NCBI RefSeq assembly: GCF_000422345.1 | Contig: NZ_AULP01000001.1 | Location: 124,001 to 188,000, forward strand | From: Neomelitea salexigens DSM 19753 | GTDB lineage: Bacteria; Pseudomonadota; Gammaproteobacteria; Pseudomonadales; Spongiibacteraceae | Direction of reading: 5' to 3' | DNA length: 64,000 bases | Shown: positions 18,636-28,792 of the stretch, in pieces | Position numbering within the stretch: position 1 is the stretch's first letter | How the letters are laid out: each line of letters starts with the position of its first letter | The notes under the pieces: generated by a model | Told to the model about the DNA's origin: nothing | Databases searched by the model: none | The model's input: the letters and a program-made list of their open reading frames with translations, nothing else | Translations under genes and position numbers: made by a program

Positions 18636-19403
18636 TTAGGCCTCCCCTGACTGCAGGTTGCTCAAGAAAGGCTTGTAGCCATTCTCGCCCATCCAGAATT
18701 GCAGTAGATTGGTTACACCGCGACTGGTCAAAGTTGCTCCACTCAAACCGTCAACCTTGTGCTCTGCTTCTGCCGTATTGGCATCAACACTGCCCTTGAT
18801 CAACTGAATTTTTGCATCACCTTCGTCGTAGACCTTTTTGCCCGGCCACAGCGCTTTCCAGTTCGGGTTATCAACTTCGCCGCCAAGCCCTGGTGTTTCA
18901 CCGTGCTCGAAGAAACCCAAACCGGCAACGGTGTTGAGGTCATTTTCCAAGGCCAGAAAGCCGTGAAGCGTCGACCACAGCCCAGCGCCGCGCACGGGAA
19001 GAATGATCTTGTCCAGCTCGCCATTGCTCTCAACAAGATAGACCGTCGCGTAATTTTCGCGGCGCTTTATCTTGGCAATGTCGTCACCGCCCAGTTCCAC
19101 AGAGGTTTGCGGATCTTTAGCGATGCTGCTTTGCTCGAAGCTTGCAACATCAAATTGGTCAGTAAACTTGCCTGTATTAAGGTCAACAATGCGCGTAGTC
19201 ACACGCTCGAATTGCTCATCGATGCTTTTCTCTGGGTCAAGCATGCCCGCCGCAGCGAGGATATTTGCCTTGCGGTCTTCCGCTTTGTTGGCAACTTGCG
19301 CCGGTTTCAGCATGACCGCCGCCGAGGAAACAAACAATGCACAGACGATACAGAGTGTTACCGCGACCAGCAGTGTTTTTTGAATACTGTCGTTATTAGC
19401 CAC
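18636..19403 (-). CDS. nqrC: Na+-translocating NADH:quinone reductase subunit C
   Basis: Flavin-carrying subunit of 255 residues. There is one N-terminal helix (about 10-32) and a periplasmic FMN-binding domain with the attachment motif [10 protein letters not shown] near the C-terminus, where the threonine receives FMN from ApbE. The start is the GTG at 19403: GGAGG lies 7 bases upstream and the N-terminus then matches the family. A frame open back to 19448 reads into nqrB. It overlaps the nqrB stop by 8 bases. Confidence 0.95.
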   Translation of the reverse strand: MANNDSIQKTLLVAVTLCIVCALFVSSAAVMLKPAQVANKAEDRKANILAAAGMLDPEKSIDEQFERVTTRIVDLNTGKFTDQFDVASFEQSSIAKDPQTSVELGGDDIAKIKRRENYATVYLVESNGELDKIILPVRGAGLWSTLHGFLALENDLNTVAGLGFFEHGETPGLGGEVDNPNWKALWPGKKVYDEGDAKIQLIKGSVDANTAEAEHKVDGLSGATLTSRGVTNLLQFWMGENGYKPFLSNLQSGEA

Positions 19404-20592
19404 GTGCCAACCTCCGTTTGATGTTTGCTTGAACCACGAAATGGTCAATCAGTGGTGCGAACAGGTTGGCGAATAGAATTGCCAACATCATACCTTCTGG
19501 GAAGGCCGGGTTAACGACGCGGATCAGGACAACCATGCAGCCGATCAGCAAACCAAAAATGAACTTGCCGGTATTGGTCATGGCTGAGGAAACTGGGTCG
19601 GTGGCCATAAAGATCATACCGAAGGCGAAACCACCCAAAACGAAGTGCCAGTACCAAGGCATAGCCATCATTGGGTTGTCACTGTCGATGCCGTTAAACA
19701 GTAACGACAGCGCCACCATGCCACTAAACACACCCAGCACAATGCGCCAGGAAGCGATGCCCGTCCAAAGCAGAACAGCGCCGCCGATAAGGATCGCGAT
19801 AGTGGATACCTCACCCATGGAGCCGTGCATGTTACCGCTGAACGCATCGAACCATGTCAGTTTATCCTGCAGTGCCGCCATACCGTCACTGGCCACGACC
19901 GACAAAGCCGTCGCGCCGGTATAACCGTCTACCGCCGTCCACACTGCGTCACCAGAAAGCTGGGCAGGATAGGCGAAGAACAAAAAGGCACGACCGGTCA
20001 GCGCTGGGTTAAGGAAGTTTTTACCGGTACCACCAAATACTTCCTTACCAACAACCACACCAAAGCTAATACCCAGAGCTACTTGCCAAAGCGGAATTGA
20101 CGGGGGGCAAATCAGTGCGAACAGAATAGAGGTAACGAAGAAACCTTCGTTCACCTCGTGACCGCGCTTCATGGCAAACAGTACTTCCCAGAAACCGCCG
20201 ACCGCAAAGGTGACGGCATATACCGGAATAAAGTACCAGAAGCCATGCCAGAAGTTGTCCCACACGCTGGCCGGGTTATAACCGGCAAACATACCGATCA
20301 AAGCGTGGCGCCAGCCTTCACCAGCAGCGATGCCCATATCGGCCATGATGGTGTTGGCTTGGAAACCAATATTCCACATACCGTAGAACATGGCAGGGAA
20401 CGCACAGAACCAGACGGTGATCATGATGCGCTTAAGATCAACACCGTCGCGCACATGGGCCGTGGTTTTTGTTACCGAACCCGGCGAATAAAAAATAGTG
20501 TCAACCGCTTCATAGAGGGCATACCACTTTTCAAAGCGGCCACCTTTTTCAAAATGCGGTTCCAGATCGTCGAGAATAGTTCGCAGACCCAT
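19396..20592 (-). CDS. nqrB: Na+-translocating NADH:quinone reductase subunit B
   Basis: Largest membrane subunit, 398 residues with about ten helices. It is thought to hold the sodium path and the riboflavin and quinone sites. The covalent FMN motif [10 protein letters not shown] lies near residues 223-232. The ribosome binding site AAGGAGG, 7 bases before the ATG, lies inside the last codons of nqrA, and the ATG follows the nqrA stop by 2 bases. Other family segments seen are [20 protein letters not shown] and the C-terminal [14 protein letters not shown]. Confidence 0.96.
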   Translation of the reverse strand: MGLRTILDDLEPHFEKGGRFEKWYALYEAVDTIFYSPGSVTKTTAHVRDGVDLKRIMITVWFCAFPAMFYGMWNIGFQANTIMADMGIAAGEGWRHALIGMFAGYNPASVWDNFWHGFWYFIPVYAVTFAVGGFWEVLFAMKRGHEVNEGFFVTSILFALICPPSIPLWQVALGISFGVVVGKEVFGGTGKNFLNPALTGRAFLFFAYPAQLSGDAVWTAVDGYTGATALSVVASDGMAALQDKLTWFDAFSGNMHGSMGEVSTIAILIGGAVLLWTGIASWRIVLGVFSGMVALSLLFNGIDSDNPMMAMPWYWHFVLGGFAFGMIFMATDPVSSAMTNTGKFIFGLLIGCMVVLIRVVNPAFPEGMMLAILFANLFAPLIDHFVVQANIKRRLARG

Positions 20593-20594
20593 GA

Positions 20595-21935
20595 TTAACC
20601 CTCCTTCTCAATACGGCTGAGATTGTCACGGAGAATCGGGCCGTATTCATATTTGCCAGGGCAAACGTAGGTACACAGCGCCAAATCTTCTTCGTCCAGT
20701 TCGAGGCAGCCCAAATCCTGCGCCATCTGTGTATCCCCTACGATGAGGGCACGCAACAGCTGGGTAGGCAAAATATCTAGTGGCATAACCCGCTCGTAAG
20801 CACCGACCGGCACCATAGCGCGCTCGCTACCATTGGTATTGGTGGTATATGGCAGACGCTTCTTCAGGAATTGGCTGAGGTAAATACGCAGGGTCGAGTG
20901 TTTGTTTGCACCGGGCGATAGCCAACCCATGAAATCGCGCTGCACACCTTCAAGAAGGACACTCACCTGATTGTGGTAGCGGCCGAGATACGCCATTGCG
21001 CCGCGCGCGGTTCTACCACCGAGTACGGAACCAGAAATCAATCGGTTTTCGCCTGCTTTCAATTGACCGGCACAAAGCTCTTCCAAGCTCGCACCCAGAC
21101 GAGTTCTGAGCAGTCGAGGTTGTTCAACTTGCGGGCCGCCCAGTGCGACAACGCGATCCGCTTGCAACTTACCCGTGGTAAACAAGCGTCCGAAGGCGAT
21201 CACATCCTGATAACCAACGTGCCACAACTGCTTGCTGAGGCTAGCGCCTTCCAGGAAGTGCATATGCGTGCCCGCCAAACCTGCCGGATGGGCACCGGCA
21301 AATTCACTGACCTGCAGCTGGCTATTGTTAACGCTCGGCGCTTGACTACCGGCGGCAACACAAAGATGAACTTTGCCAGTGGTGAGTTTGCTCAGCACTT
21401 CAAGGCCGTTAGCAAAGTCCTGCTCTGCTTCTGCAATCACCAACTGTGGGTCGCCAGACAGTGGATGAGTATCCATTGCCGTAACAAAAATGGCGGCTGG
21501 CGATGCATCTAAGGCCGGCACCTTACTGAATGGCCGCGTGCGAAGCGCTGTCCAAAGCCCGGACTGCTGCAAGTTTTCTGCAACTTGGTCTCTGCTCAGC
21601 CCGCTTAGCTGCTCGGCAGAGTAGCTAGCGAACGCTTCGTACTCGTCATCTTCCACATCGATAACGACCGACTGCAGCACTCGCTTTTCGCCGCGGTTTA
21701 TGGCTGACACCACACCGGTAGCCGGCGCAGTGTAGCGTACACCTTCAGTTTTTTTGTCGGTAAAAAGAAGTTGGCCCGTTTTTACACGGTCCCCTACTTT
21801 CACCGCCATTGTTGGCTTCATACCAACATAGTCGAACCCGAGTACAGCCACCGAGCGGACTTTGGGTCCTGGCTCAATACGCTGCTCGGGTGCGCCGGAT
21901 ATGGGCAAATCCAGGCCCCTGGAGATTTTGATCAT
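20595..21935 (-). CDS. nqrA: Na+-translocating NADH:quinone reductase subunit A
   Basis: Peripheral subunit of 446 residues, the same length as the Vibrio cholerae protein. It lies on the cytoplasmic side and contributes to quinone binding. The N-terminus reads [15 protein letters not shown] biotinyl-lipoyl-like fold (about 50-100, with [14 protein letters not shown]) and a C-terminal [13 protein letters not shown] segment follow. I use the ATG at 21935; a GTG at 21950 is in frame but lies ahead of the AGAGAG sequence. It is the first gene of the nqrABCDEF-apbE-nqrM operon. Confidence 0.96.
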   Translation of the reverse strand: MIKISRGLDLPISGAPEQRIEPGPKVRSVAVLGFDYVGMKPTMAVKVGDRVKTGQLLFTDKKTEGVRYTAPATGVVSAINRGEKRVLQSVVIDVEDDEYEAFASYSAEQLSGLSRDQVAENLQQSGLWTALRTRPFSKVPALDASPAAIFVTAMDTHPLSGDPQLVIAEAEQDFANGLEVLSKLTTGKVHLCVAAGSQAPSVNNSQLQVSEFAGAHPAGLAGTHMHFLEGASLSKQLWHVGYQDVIAFGRLFTTGKLQADRVVALGGPQVEQPRLLRTRLGASLEELCAGQLKAGENRLISGSVLGGRTARGAMAYLGRYHNQVSVLLEGVQRDFMGWLSPGANKHSTLRIYLSQFLKKRLPYTTNTNGSERAMVPVGAYERVMPLDILPTQLLRALIVGDTQMAQDLGCLELDEEDLALCTYVCPGKYEYGPILRDNLSRIEKEG

Positions 21936-22051
21936 AAGGCTCTCTGACACTCTTATGGTTAAACGCGAAAATAAAAATTCTGCGATTCCGAGCAGATGCT
22001 GGCCCGGGAGGCGGGGTGAGCACGGTCACCCAGCTCAAAAAAATTGCCGCA

Positions 22052-22081
22052 AGTATATAGACTCACGGCATAGTCTGTCAC
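22052..22081 (-). promoter_or_regulatory. Candidate sigma-70 promoter of the nqr operon
   Basis: On the minus strand a -35 GTGACA (22081-22076) and a -10 TATACT (22057-22052) stand 18 bases apart. An overlapping TATATA gives a 16-base spacing. Transcription would start near 22045, leaving a leader of about 110 bases. That leader contains a 6-base stem (GGGTGA/TCACCC, 22015-22032). Confidence 0.6.
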
Positions 22082-22115
22082 GACGAAACTGGCGATACCG
22101 GCCAGAACCGCTATG

Positions 22116-22152
22116 CAAAACGGCCAGCGTCGCTATGTGCGCTGCTGGCCGT
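22116..22152 (-). terminator. Intrinsic terminator after gap
   Basis: On the minus strand ACGGCCAGC and GCTGGCCGT make a 9-base stem directly after the gap stop codon, followed by TTTTGC. The T-run is short, so termination may be incomplete. It separates gap from the nqr promoter. Confidence 0.65.
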
Positions 22153-22160
22153 ATCGACAC

Positions 22161-23627
22161 TTACTCGGCTGGATATACCGCGTAGGAAACCCCTGCCATT
22201 TGCTCCAAAATACGGTGCACCTGGCAGCTGTAACCAAACTCGTTGTCGTACCAGCAGTACAAGATAGCGCTCTTGCCGTTCACGATGGTGGCTTCGCTGT
22301 CAAAAATACAGGCATGGCGAGAGCCGACAAAGTCACTGGATACCACTTCGGGTGAGTTTGAGTAGTCGATCTGCTTACGCAGCGGCGAGTGCAACGCCAC
22401 TTTGCGCATGTACTCGTTCAACTCGTCGGCAGTGGTTTCCGTTTTGAGGTTCAGCTTCAAAATAGCCAGCGACACATTCGGGGTCGGCACGCGAATCGCG
22501 TTACCGGTCAGCTTGCCGAGCATTTGCGGCAACACTTTACCAACGGCTTTCGCTGCGCCCGTTTCAGAGATAACCATGTTCAGCGGTGCACTGCGGCCGC
22601 GACGATCACCCTTGTGATAGTTGTCAATCAAGTTCTGGTCATTGGTGTACGAGTGAACCGTCTCAACGTGACCATTTTCAATACCAAAACGGTCATCCAG
22701 CACTTTAAGCGGTGGCGCGATGGCGTTGGTTGTACAGCTGGCGGCAGAAATAATGGTGTCGCTGTCGAGAATCTCTGCATTGTTTACGCCGGCAACGATA
22801 TTCTTCATATCGCCTTTGCCTGGCGCCGTTAAGATCACTTTGGCGATACCGGGGCGCGCCAAGTGTGTCGCCAAACCTTCCGGGTCACGCCATTTACCGG
22901 TGTTATCGACCAGAATTGCATCGTTAATACCGTATTGGGTGTAATCCACCTCTTCAGGAGAGTTGGCGTAAATGACTTTGACTTCTACGCCATTGGCGAC
23001 GAAGGATTGACGCTCTTCATCAACGCGGATGGTGCCATTAAAGGGACCGTGCACTGAATCGCGGCGCAGCAATGAGGCTCGCTTCACCAGATCGTTTTCA
23101 GCACCGCCCTGGCGAACAACGACTGCGCGCAGACGCAGGTTGTCACCGCCGCCCGCTTTCTCTACCAGGAGACGGGCCATCAGGCGACCGATACGACCAA
23201 AACCGTAGAGAACGACATCGCGAGGTGGGCGCGCAGGCTCTTTGACGCCACCGATCAGATCGGCAACCTGGCTGCGAACGAACTCGTCAACACTCTGCCC
23301 TGCTGGCTTGCCTTGCTCTTCGTAAGCAACAGCAATACGGCCGGCATCAATGTGCGCCGTGCCCAGATCCAAACCAGCAAGTGCTTGAATGACAGGGAAG
23401 GTTTCAAATTCAGACAACTCGTTTTGTTCAACCTGACGAACAAAGCGATGCGCCTGCATAATATCCAGCACCGAGAGGTTGACCAGATTCTTTCCGTAGA
23501 TATAGGTTTTGACGTTATTGCTGCGGTAGAGCTTACCAATCAGAGGGATCATTCCCTCGGCTAATGCTTCGCGCTCTTTCCAGTCGGCGAAGTAATCATC
23601 AGGACGCTCTCGTCTTCTCTCAGTCAC
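22161..23627 (-). CDS. gap: Glyceraldehyde-3-phosphate dehydrogenase, long form
   Basis: NAD(P)-dependent oxidation of glyceraldehyde-3-phosphate to 1,3-bisphosphoglycerate. At 488 residues it is about 150 longer than the classical enzyme. An extra N-terminal region (about 1-130, charged and mostly helical) precedes the Rossmann start (VVLYGFGRIGRLMARLL). Catalytic C298 lies in SAASCTTNA and the histidine in a later conserved segment (HSYTNDQNLID). The same long form stands divergent to mfd in Pseudomonas. The gene is transcribed alone, with its own promoter and terminator. Confidence 0.94.
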   Translation of the reverse strand: MTERRRERPDDYFADWKEREALAEGMIPLIGKLYRSNNVKTYIYGKNLVNLSVLDIMQAHRFVRQVEQNELSEFETFPVIQALAGLDLGTAHIDAGRIAVAYEEQGKPAGQSVDEFVRSQVADLIGGVKEPARPPRDVVLYGFGRIGRLMARLLVEKAGGGDNLRLRAVVVRQGGAENDLVKRASLLRRDSVHGPFNGTIRVDEERQSFVANGVEVKVIYANSPEEVDYTQYGINDAILVDNTGKWRDPEGLATHLARPGIAKVILTAPGKGDMKNIVAGVNNAEILDSDTIISAASCTTNAIAPPLKVLDDRFGIENGHVETVHSYTNDQNLIDNYHKGDRRGRSAPLNMVISETGAAKAVGKVLPQMLGKLTGNAIRVPTPNVSLAILKLNLKTETTADELNEYMRKVALHSPLRKQIDYSNSPEVVSSDFVGSRHACIFDSEATIVNGKSAILYCWYDNEFGYSCQVHRILEQMAGVSYAVYPAE

Positions 23628-23670
23628 GGCAGATACCCTTTACTGTCGGGGGGAAAATTCAGGAGCGCGT

Positions 23671-23699
23671 ATTATCTTTATTCACGCCATCCAGATCAA
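23671..23699 (-). promoter_or_regulatory. Candidate sigma-70 promoter of gap
   Basis: On the minus strand TTGATC (23699-23694) and GATAAT (23676-23671) are separated by 17 bases, in the gap divergent to mfd. They match the consensus at 4/6 and 5/6 positions. Confidence 0.6.
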
Positions 23700-23829
23700 C
23701 CTCCACAACTGTCAACTGCTACCAATGTCGGTACTAATCCTGGCAAATTTGCCGTGATCGTCGGGGTTATGACTGCAAGCGCCGACGCGGTACAATGCCC
23801 GCCCCTGTCCACCGACGAATAAAAGCACA

Positions 23830-26800
23830 GTGATACAACTTCCCAATACGCTCTCTCTTAGCCACCGTCAAAGCCTCGATCTCGGTAGTGTTACCCCCGC
23901 CAGCCAGGCATTTGTCACCGCAAAACTCGCATCGCGTATTGAGCAGCCCCTGCTGCTGATCACCCCGGATACCGCAAGTGCTTACCGGCTTGAGCAAGAG
24001 CTGCATTTTTTCGCCGCTGGCTTGCCCGTCAAGCTGCTCCCAGACTGGGAAACCCTGCCCTACGACACTTTCTCCCCCCACGAGGATATTATTTCCGAGC
24101 GGCTGCGCTGCCTGACTGAAATTCGTCAGATGACGCGCGGCGTCGTTGTAGTGCCGATCACGTCGCTCATGCAGCGCATCGCCCCACCGGAATACCTGGG
24201 CAGTCACAGCCTGGCGCTGAAGCGTGGTCAAGCCGTCGACTTAAATGCCTTCCGGCTGGAATTAGAAAATGGCGGTTATAACAACGTCACTACCGTCTTT
24301 CAGCACGGCGAATACGCCCTGCGCGGCGCTGTGTTGGATATTTTCCCCATGGGCAGCGATCTGCCCTACCGCCTGGATTTTCTCGATGAAGATATCGACA
24401 GCCTGCGCAGCTTCGACCCAGAAACGCAGCGCAGCCTGGAACACGTTGAGGCGATCGACCTGCTTCCTGGGCGGGAATTCCCGCTGGATGACGACGGCAT
24501 TGCCGGATTTCGCCGGCGCTGGCACGAGCGCTTCAATGTCGACCACCGCAAATGCCCGGTCTATCAAGATGTGAGTAGCGGTATTGCCCCGGCGGGGGTT
24601 GAGTACTACTTACCGCTATTTTTTGAACGCTGCGGCACCCTGTTCGACTATTTACCGAACAATGTCACGCTGCTGCGCTGCGATGGTATAGAGGCTGCAG
24701 CAGACCACTACTGGCAGGACATTCACCAACGCTACGAGCAACGCAACGGCGATACCCAGCGGCCCGTGTTAAGCCCCGCAGAGCTTTTCCTGCCGGTGCC
24801 AGACCTGTTTGCCAGTATTAAGCACTACCCCCGTCTGCGCCTGGGCCGAGACGGCGTCAGCAACCCTGAATACAATCTGGCCGCTGAATCCCTGCCCGTC
24901 CTCGACATCGACAGCCGCGCCGACGACCCCGTGGCAGCGCTGCGTGCATTCAGCGAAAACCGGCGGATATTACTGTGTGCAGAATCGGCGGGGCGGCGCG
25001 AGGCACTTGTAGAGTTGCTTCAGCGCCACCATCTGCGCCCTACCCTGATCGATAGCTGGCAGGCCTTCGAAAGCGCCGACTGCGATTTGGCGATCACTAC
25101 CGCCGCCCTGCAGGAGAGCTTCGCATTCAGCGCGCCCTCGGCTTTCGCGGTGGTCGCCGAGCCGCAGTTGTTTGGCCGCCGGGTCTCACAGAGCCGGCGA
25201 CGGCGGAAAAACACCAACAACAATGCCGAAGCGGTGGTCCGCAACCTTGCAGAACTGCGCATCGGCGCGCCCGTTGTCCACGCCGATCACGGCGTGGGCC
25301 GCTACCTCGGCCTACACAGCATTGATGTAGACGGGCAAAGCAACGAATTCCTGACACTGGAATACGCCGACAATGCCAAGCTGTACGTACCGGTGTCATC
25401 ACTGCAACTGATAAGTCGCTACAGCGGTGCCGACGAGGAACTGGCTCCTTTACACAAACTTGGCAGCGACCAGTGGAGTCGCAGCAAACGCAAAGCCGCG
25501 GAAAAAATTCGCGATGTTGCTGCGGAGCTGCTCGATATTTATGCCCGGCGCGAAGCGCGACAGGGCCGCGCCTTTTCATTGAGCGGCGACTATCAGCAAT
25601 TTGCGGATGACTTCCCCTTTGAAGAAACGCCAGACCAGCAGCTGGCGATCGACGCGGTACTGGGCGACTTGCGCTCCGAGCAACCGATGGACCGCCTGGT
25701 ATGCGGCGATGTGGGCTTTGGCAAAACCGAGGTCGCTGTTCGCGCCGCGTTTGTTGCCGTGGAAAACAACACTCAGGTCGCGATCCTAGTGCCCACCACC
25801 TTGCTTGCCCAGCAGCACTATGAGTCATTCCGCGACCGCTTTGCAGACTGGCCGGTCAAAATTGAAGTGCTGTCGCGCTTTCGCTCAGCAGCCGAGCAAA
25901 AGCAAGTAATTAGCGACCTGCAAGCCGGCAAGATCGATATCCTTATCGGCACCCACAAGCTTCTCAGCAGTGATATTCGCTATGCCAACCTCGGCTTGGT
26001 CATCATTGATGAAGAACACCGCTTCGGCGTTCGCCAAAAAGAGGCCCTTAAAAATTTGCGCGCCGAAGTCGACGTACTGACACTGACCGCGACACCGATC
26101 CCTCGCACCTTGAATTTGTCGATGTCGGGGATTCGCGATTTATCCATCATTGCCACCCCCCCAGCGCGGCGTTTATCGGTAAAAACCTTTGTCCGCGAGC
26201 GTGACGACGCGCTGATTAAAGAGGCGATACTGCGAGAGATTCTGCGTGGCGGCCAGGTTTACTACCTGCACAATGAGGTCAAAACCATTGAAAAAGCCGC
26301 GCGCGAGCTCGAGGCGATGCTGCCGGAAATACGCGTCGGTATTGGTCACGGACAAATGCGCGAGCGCGAGCTTGAGCAAGTAATGAGCGACTTCTACCAC
26401 AAGCGCCACAATGTACTGCTGTGCTCGACCATTATTGAAACAGGCATCGATGTCCCCAACGCCAACACCATTATCATTGAGCGCGCCGACAAATTCGGGC
26501 TGGCGCAACTCCACCAACTGCGAGGCCGCGTCGGACGCTCTCACCACCAGGCCTATGCCTATTTGCTAACGCCTCCGGCCAAGCAGCTCAGCCGCGACGC
26601 CGAGAAGCGCCTGACCGCCATTAGCGAGGCCGACGACCTCGGCGCTGGCTTCACCCTTGCAACGCACGACATGGAGATACGCGGCGCCGGCGAGTTGCTC
26701 GGCGAAGGCCAGAGCGGCCAAATACACTCCATCGGCTTTAGCCTTTACATGGAAATGCTCGACCGCGCCGTAAAAGCCATTCAAGCCGGGAAAACAGTGA

Positions 26801-27267
26801 ACCTGGAAGACAGCCAAGCTGACCACACCGAGGTTAACCTGCGTATTCCTGCGCTGATCCCGGACGATTACTTGCCCGATGTGCAAGAACGCTTAATGCT
26901 CTACAAGCGCATTGCAAGTGCTACTAGCGACAACGCGCTGCGCGAGCTACAGGTGGAAATGATCGACCGCTTTGGCCTGCTCCCCGAGGCTTGTAAAAAT
27001 CTGTTCCGCTGTGCCCAGCTCCGCCTCAAAGCAGAAGCACTGGGTATACGCAAAATCGAGGCATCAGCGGGAGGGGGTCGCCTGGAATTTGCCGAAGACA
27101 CGCAGGTGGATCCAATGGCTATTGTTCAATTGGTGCAGAAAAATGCTCTGCGCTACCAACTTGATGGCGCTAACGCTATGCGCTTCAAAGAAGAGGTAGA
27201 AAGCCCCGAACAGCGTATTAGTGCCGTTGACGACTTGCTAGCAGCACTGACACCCAGTACAAAGTAA
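23830..27267 (+). CDS. mfd: Transcription-repair coupling factor
   Basis: ATP-dependent translocase of 1145 residues. It removes RNA polymerase stalled at lesions and recruits UvrA. The order is: UvrB-like N-terminal region (about 1-340); RNA-polymerase-interacting domain near 470-560 (VVHADHGVGRYLGL); RecG-like helicase with Walker A GDVGFGKTE (626-634), DEEH box, TATPIPRT and the RGRVGRSHHQAYAYLL motif; and a C-terminal TRCF domain. The start is a GTG at 23830. It stands divergent from gap and is followed by csiV after 37 bases. uvrC, a partner in the same pathway, is also in this window. Confidence 0.97.
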   Translation: MIQLPNTLSLSHRQSLDLGSVTPASQAFVTAKLASRIEQPLLLITPDTASAYRLEQELHFFAAGLPVKLLPDWETLPYDTFSPHEDIISERLRCLTEIRQMTRGVVVVPITSLMQRIAPPEYLGSHSLALKRGQAVDLNAFRLELENGGYNNVTTVFQHGEYALRGAVLDIFPMGSDLPYRLDFLDEDIDSLRSFDPETQRSLEHVEAIDLLPGREFPLDDDGIAGFRRRWHERFNVDHRKCPVYQDVSSGIAPAGVEYYLPLFFERCGTLFDYLPNNVTLLRCDGIEAAADHYWQDIHQRYEQRNGDTQRPVLSPAELFLPVPDLFASIKHYPRLRLGRDGVSNPEYNLAAESLPVLDIDSRADDPVAALRAFSENRRILLCAESAGRREALVELLQRHHLRPTLIDSWQAFESADCDLAITTAALQESFAFSAPSAFAVVAEPQLFGRRVSQSRRRRKNTNNNAEAVVRNLAELRIGAPVVHADHGVGRYLGLHSIDVDGQSNEFLTLEYADNAKLYVPVSSLQLISRYSGADEELAPLHKLGSDQWSRSKRKAAEKIRDVAAELLDIYARREARQGRAFSLSGDYQQFADDFPFEETPDQQLAIDAVLGDLRSEQPMDRLVCGDVGFGKTEVAVRAAFVAVENNTQVAILVPTTLLAQQHYESFRDRFADWPVKIEVLSRFRSAAEQKQVISDLQAGKIDILIGTHKLLSSDIRYANLGLVIIDEEHRFGVRQKEALKNLRAEVDVLTLTATPIPRTLNLSMSGIRDLSIIATPPARRLSVKTFVRERDDALIKEAILREILRGGQVYYLHNEVKTIEKAARELEAMLPEIRVGIGHGQMRERELEQVMSDFYHKRHNVLLCSTIIETGIDVPNANTIIIERADKFGLAQLHQLRGRVGRSHHQAYAYLLTPPAKQLSRDAEKRLTAISEADDLGAGFTLATHDMEIRGAGELLGEGQSGQIHSIGFSLYMEMLDRAVKAIQAGKTVNLEDSQADHTEVNLRIPALIPDDYLPDVQERLMLYKRIASATSDNALRELQVEMIDRFGLLPEACKNLFRCAQLRLKAEALGIRKIEASAGGGRLEFAEDTQVDPMAIVQLVQKNALRYQLDGANAMRFKEEVESPEQRISAVDDLLAALTPSTK

Positions 27268-27304
27268 ACGTCGATGACGGCGCTTAACAACAAGAGACCA
27301 AGAT

Positions 27305-28078
27305 ATGCCCCGCTTTCAACTCGCTACGTTCTTTTTACTTGCTGTCGCAATTGCCGCGCCACTGCAGGCTGAGCCCGACAACCGTTACCAAATCGATATT
27401 GTGGTCTACGCCAATACCGATCCCGCGGCGAACAATGCCGAGGCATGGCCAGACAATCTGCACCTGCGTTACCCGCGAGATTGGCGAAGCTTGAAAAACA
27501 CCGGCCGCGGCCACTTGCAACGCACAGAGCAGCACCACCCACAATTCGCCAAAGCCCTACGCTCTCTGCAGCTGTCGTCGCGCTACCGTATTCTTACTCA
27601 GCAAAGTTGGATTCAAGACCTGCAACCACGCAGCAAAGCACCGGCAATCCTCATTCGCGGCGGACGGGAAGTCGGCGAGCACTATGAGCTTGAGGGCTAT
27701 ATTCGCATCGCCTTGGAGCGCTACTTATATGCGCAACCCATGCTTTGGCTTTCTCAGTTCGGCGAACGCGGCGGCAATTACTATCTGCCCCGCCACCCCT
27801 ACCGACCAGCACCGGAAAACGAGGACGGTTTTATCGATGAGGCGTTTGAAAATAGCCCAGAGTACGCCGAATTTTTAAAACAGAATCCCCAGCTGGCAGA
27901 TTCTGAGCCTACTATCCCCGCAGGGGCGGAGCCGGTAGAGCGCATCGTGGTCATGAAGCAGGAACGCCGCATGCGCAGCGAAGAGCTGCACTACATCGAC
28001 CACCCCCTGTTTGGCTTACTGGTTATGATCAGCAAGCCTCAGGCATTACCCGTGGCTGGCGATAGCGTGGGAGAGTAA
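27305..28078 (+). CDS. csiV: CsiV-family cell-shape/peptidoglycan protein
   Basis: Predicted periplasmic protein of 257 residues. The signal peptide is at 1-22 (ending LQAEP), followed by the CsiV-type domain (YQIDIVVYANTD, then a YELEGYIRIALERYLY segment, near the C-terminus EELHYIDHPLFGLLVMI). In Vibrio cholerae CsiV binds peptidoglycan and works with LpoA/PBP1A. The position directly after mfd is conserved in Pseudomonas. Its last 33 bases overlap, tail to tail, the phosphorylase gene on the other strand. Function is by family only. Confidence 0.85.
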   Translation: MPRFQLATFFLLAVAIAAPLQAEPDNRYQIDIVVYANTDPAANNAEAWPDNLHLRYPRDWRSLKNTGRGHLQRTEQHHPQFAKALRSLQLSSRYRILTQQSWIQDLQPRSKAPAILIRGGREVGEHYELEGYIRIALERYLYAQPMLWLSQFGERGGNYYLPRHPYRPAPENEDGFIDEAFENSPEYAEFLKQNPQLADSEPTIPAGAEPVERIVVMKQERRMRSEELHYIDHPLFGLLVMISKPQALPVAGDSVGE

Positions 28079-28792
28079 CGACTTTACCTGCAACATTCCG
28101 GTATCGATAACGGCCTGAATATCTTCCATCGTAATGAGTGTGTCGCTCAGGCCGGCACCTGGATTCACCACCAAGCACACTGAGGCGTAATCCAAACCAG
28201 CCTCCCGAGCAAGCGCTGCTTCAGGCATCGCGGTCATACCCACCATATCGTTGCCATCGCGCGCCAAGCGGCGTATCTCTGCTGCCGTCTCCAAACGCGG
28301 TCCCTGGGTTACCGCGTAGGTGCCGTAGGGCTCAATATCAATATCCGCGTCCTGGGCAGCGGCGCATAATCGTAGCCGCAGCTCTTCACAGTAGGGGTAA
28401 CTGAAGTCCACATGCTCGACCCTGCCATCACGGCCATCGTAAAAGGTATGTTCACGTCCCCAGGTGTAGTCATTGATTTGCTCAGGCAATGCAATAACAC
28501 CGGCAACAAAGCGCTCGCTGATTCCCCCTACCGCATTCACTGCGATCACTTCCCCTGCGCCAACAGCCTTCAAGGCGTGAATGTTCGCGCGGTAGTTAAT
28601 CGCATGGGGCGGCAGCGAATGCCCCACACCGTGCCGCGGCAGAAACAGAAACTCCGCCCCCTGATACTCCATATGCTGAACAGGTGCACTGGGCTCACCG
28701 TAGGGCGTTGACACGGTTTCACTGCTCAACATGTGAGCGCCCGGCCAATCACACAGCCCGGTACCGCCAATTACTGCAATGGGTCTACGCAT
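28046..28792 (-). CDS. mtnP: S-methyl-5'-thioinosine (or thioadenosine) phosphorylase
   Basis: Purine nucleoside phosphorylase of 248 residues of the MTAP/PNP trimeric type. It splits methylthio-nucleosides from polyamine and quorum-signal synthesis. Seen: VIGGTGLCDW at the N-terminus; phosphate-binding RHGVGHSLPPH and INYRANI; and the substrate motif MVGMTAMPEAALARE. The orthologue at the same place in P. aeruginosa prefers methylthioinosine, so that activity is likely here too. I start at the ATG at 28792; the longer frame reads into mscS. It overlaps the mscS stop by 8 bases and csiV by 33 bases. Confidence 0.88.
   Translation of the reverse strand: MRRPIAVIGGTGLCDWPGAHMLSSETVSTPYGEPSAPVQHMEYQGAEFLFLPRHGVGHSLPPHAINYRANIHALKAVGAGEVIAVNAVGGISERFVAGVIALPEQINDYTWGREHTFYDGRDGRVEHVDFSYPYCEELRLRLCAAAQDADIDIEPYGTYAVTQGPRLETAAEIRRLARDGNDMVGMTAMPEAALAREAGLDYASVCLVVNPGAGLSDTLITMEDIQAVIDTGMLQVKSLLSHAIASHG

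Noticed and set aside
18759-19421. Open frame of 220 codons on the plus strand inside nqrC
   Set aside because: Antisense shadow of a certain gene, with no Shine-Dalgarno and no recognisable domain.
22014-22046. Terminator or riboswitch in the nqrA leader
   Set aside because: GGGTGA/TCACCC makes only a 6-base stem with no T-run after it on the minus strand and no match to a known riboswitch.
25127-25828. Open frame of 233 codons on the minus strand inside mfd
   Set aside because: It is fully covered by the helicase region of mfd, has low-complexity Arg/Pro/Ser composition and no ribosome binding site or family character.
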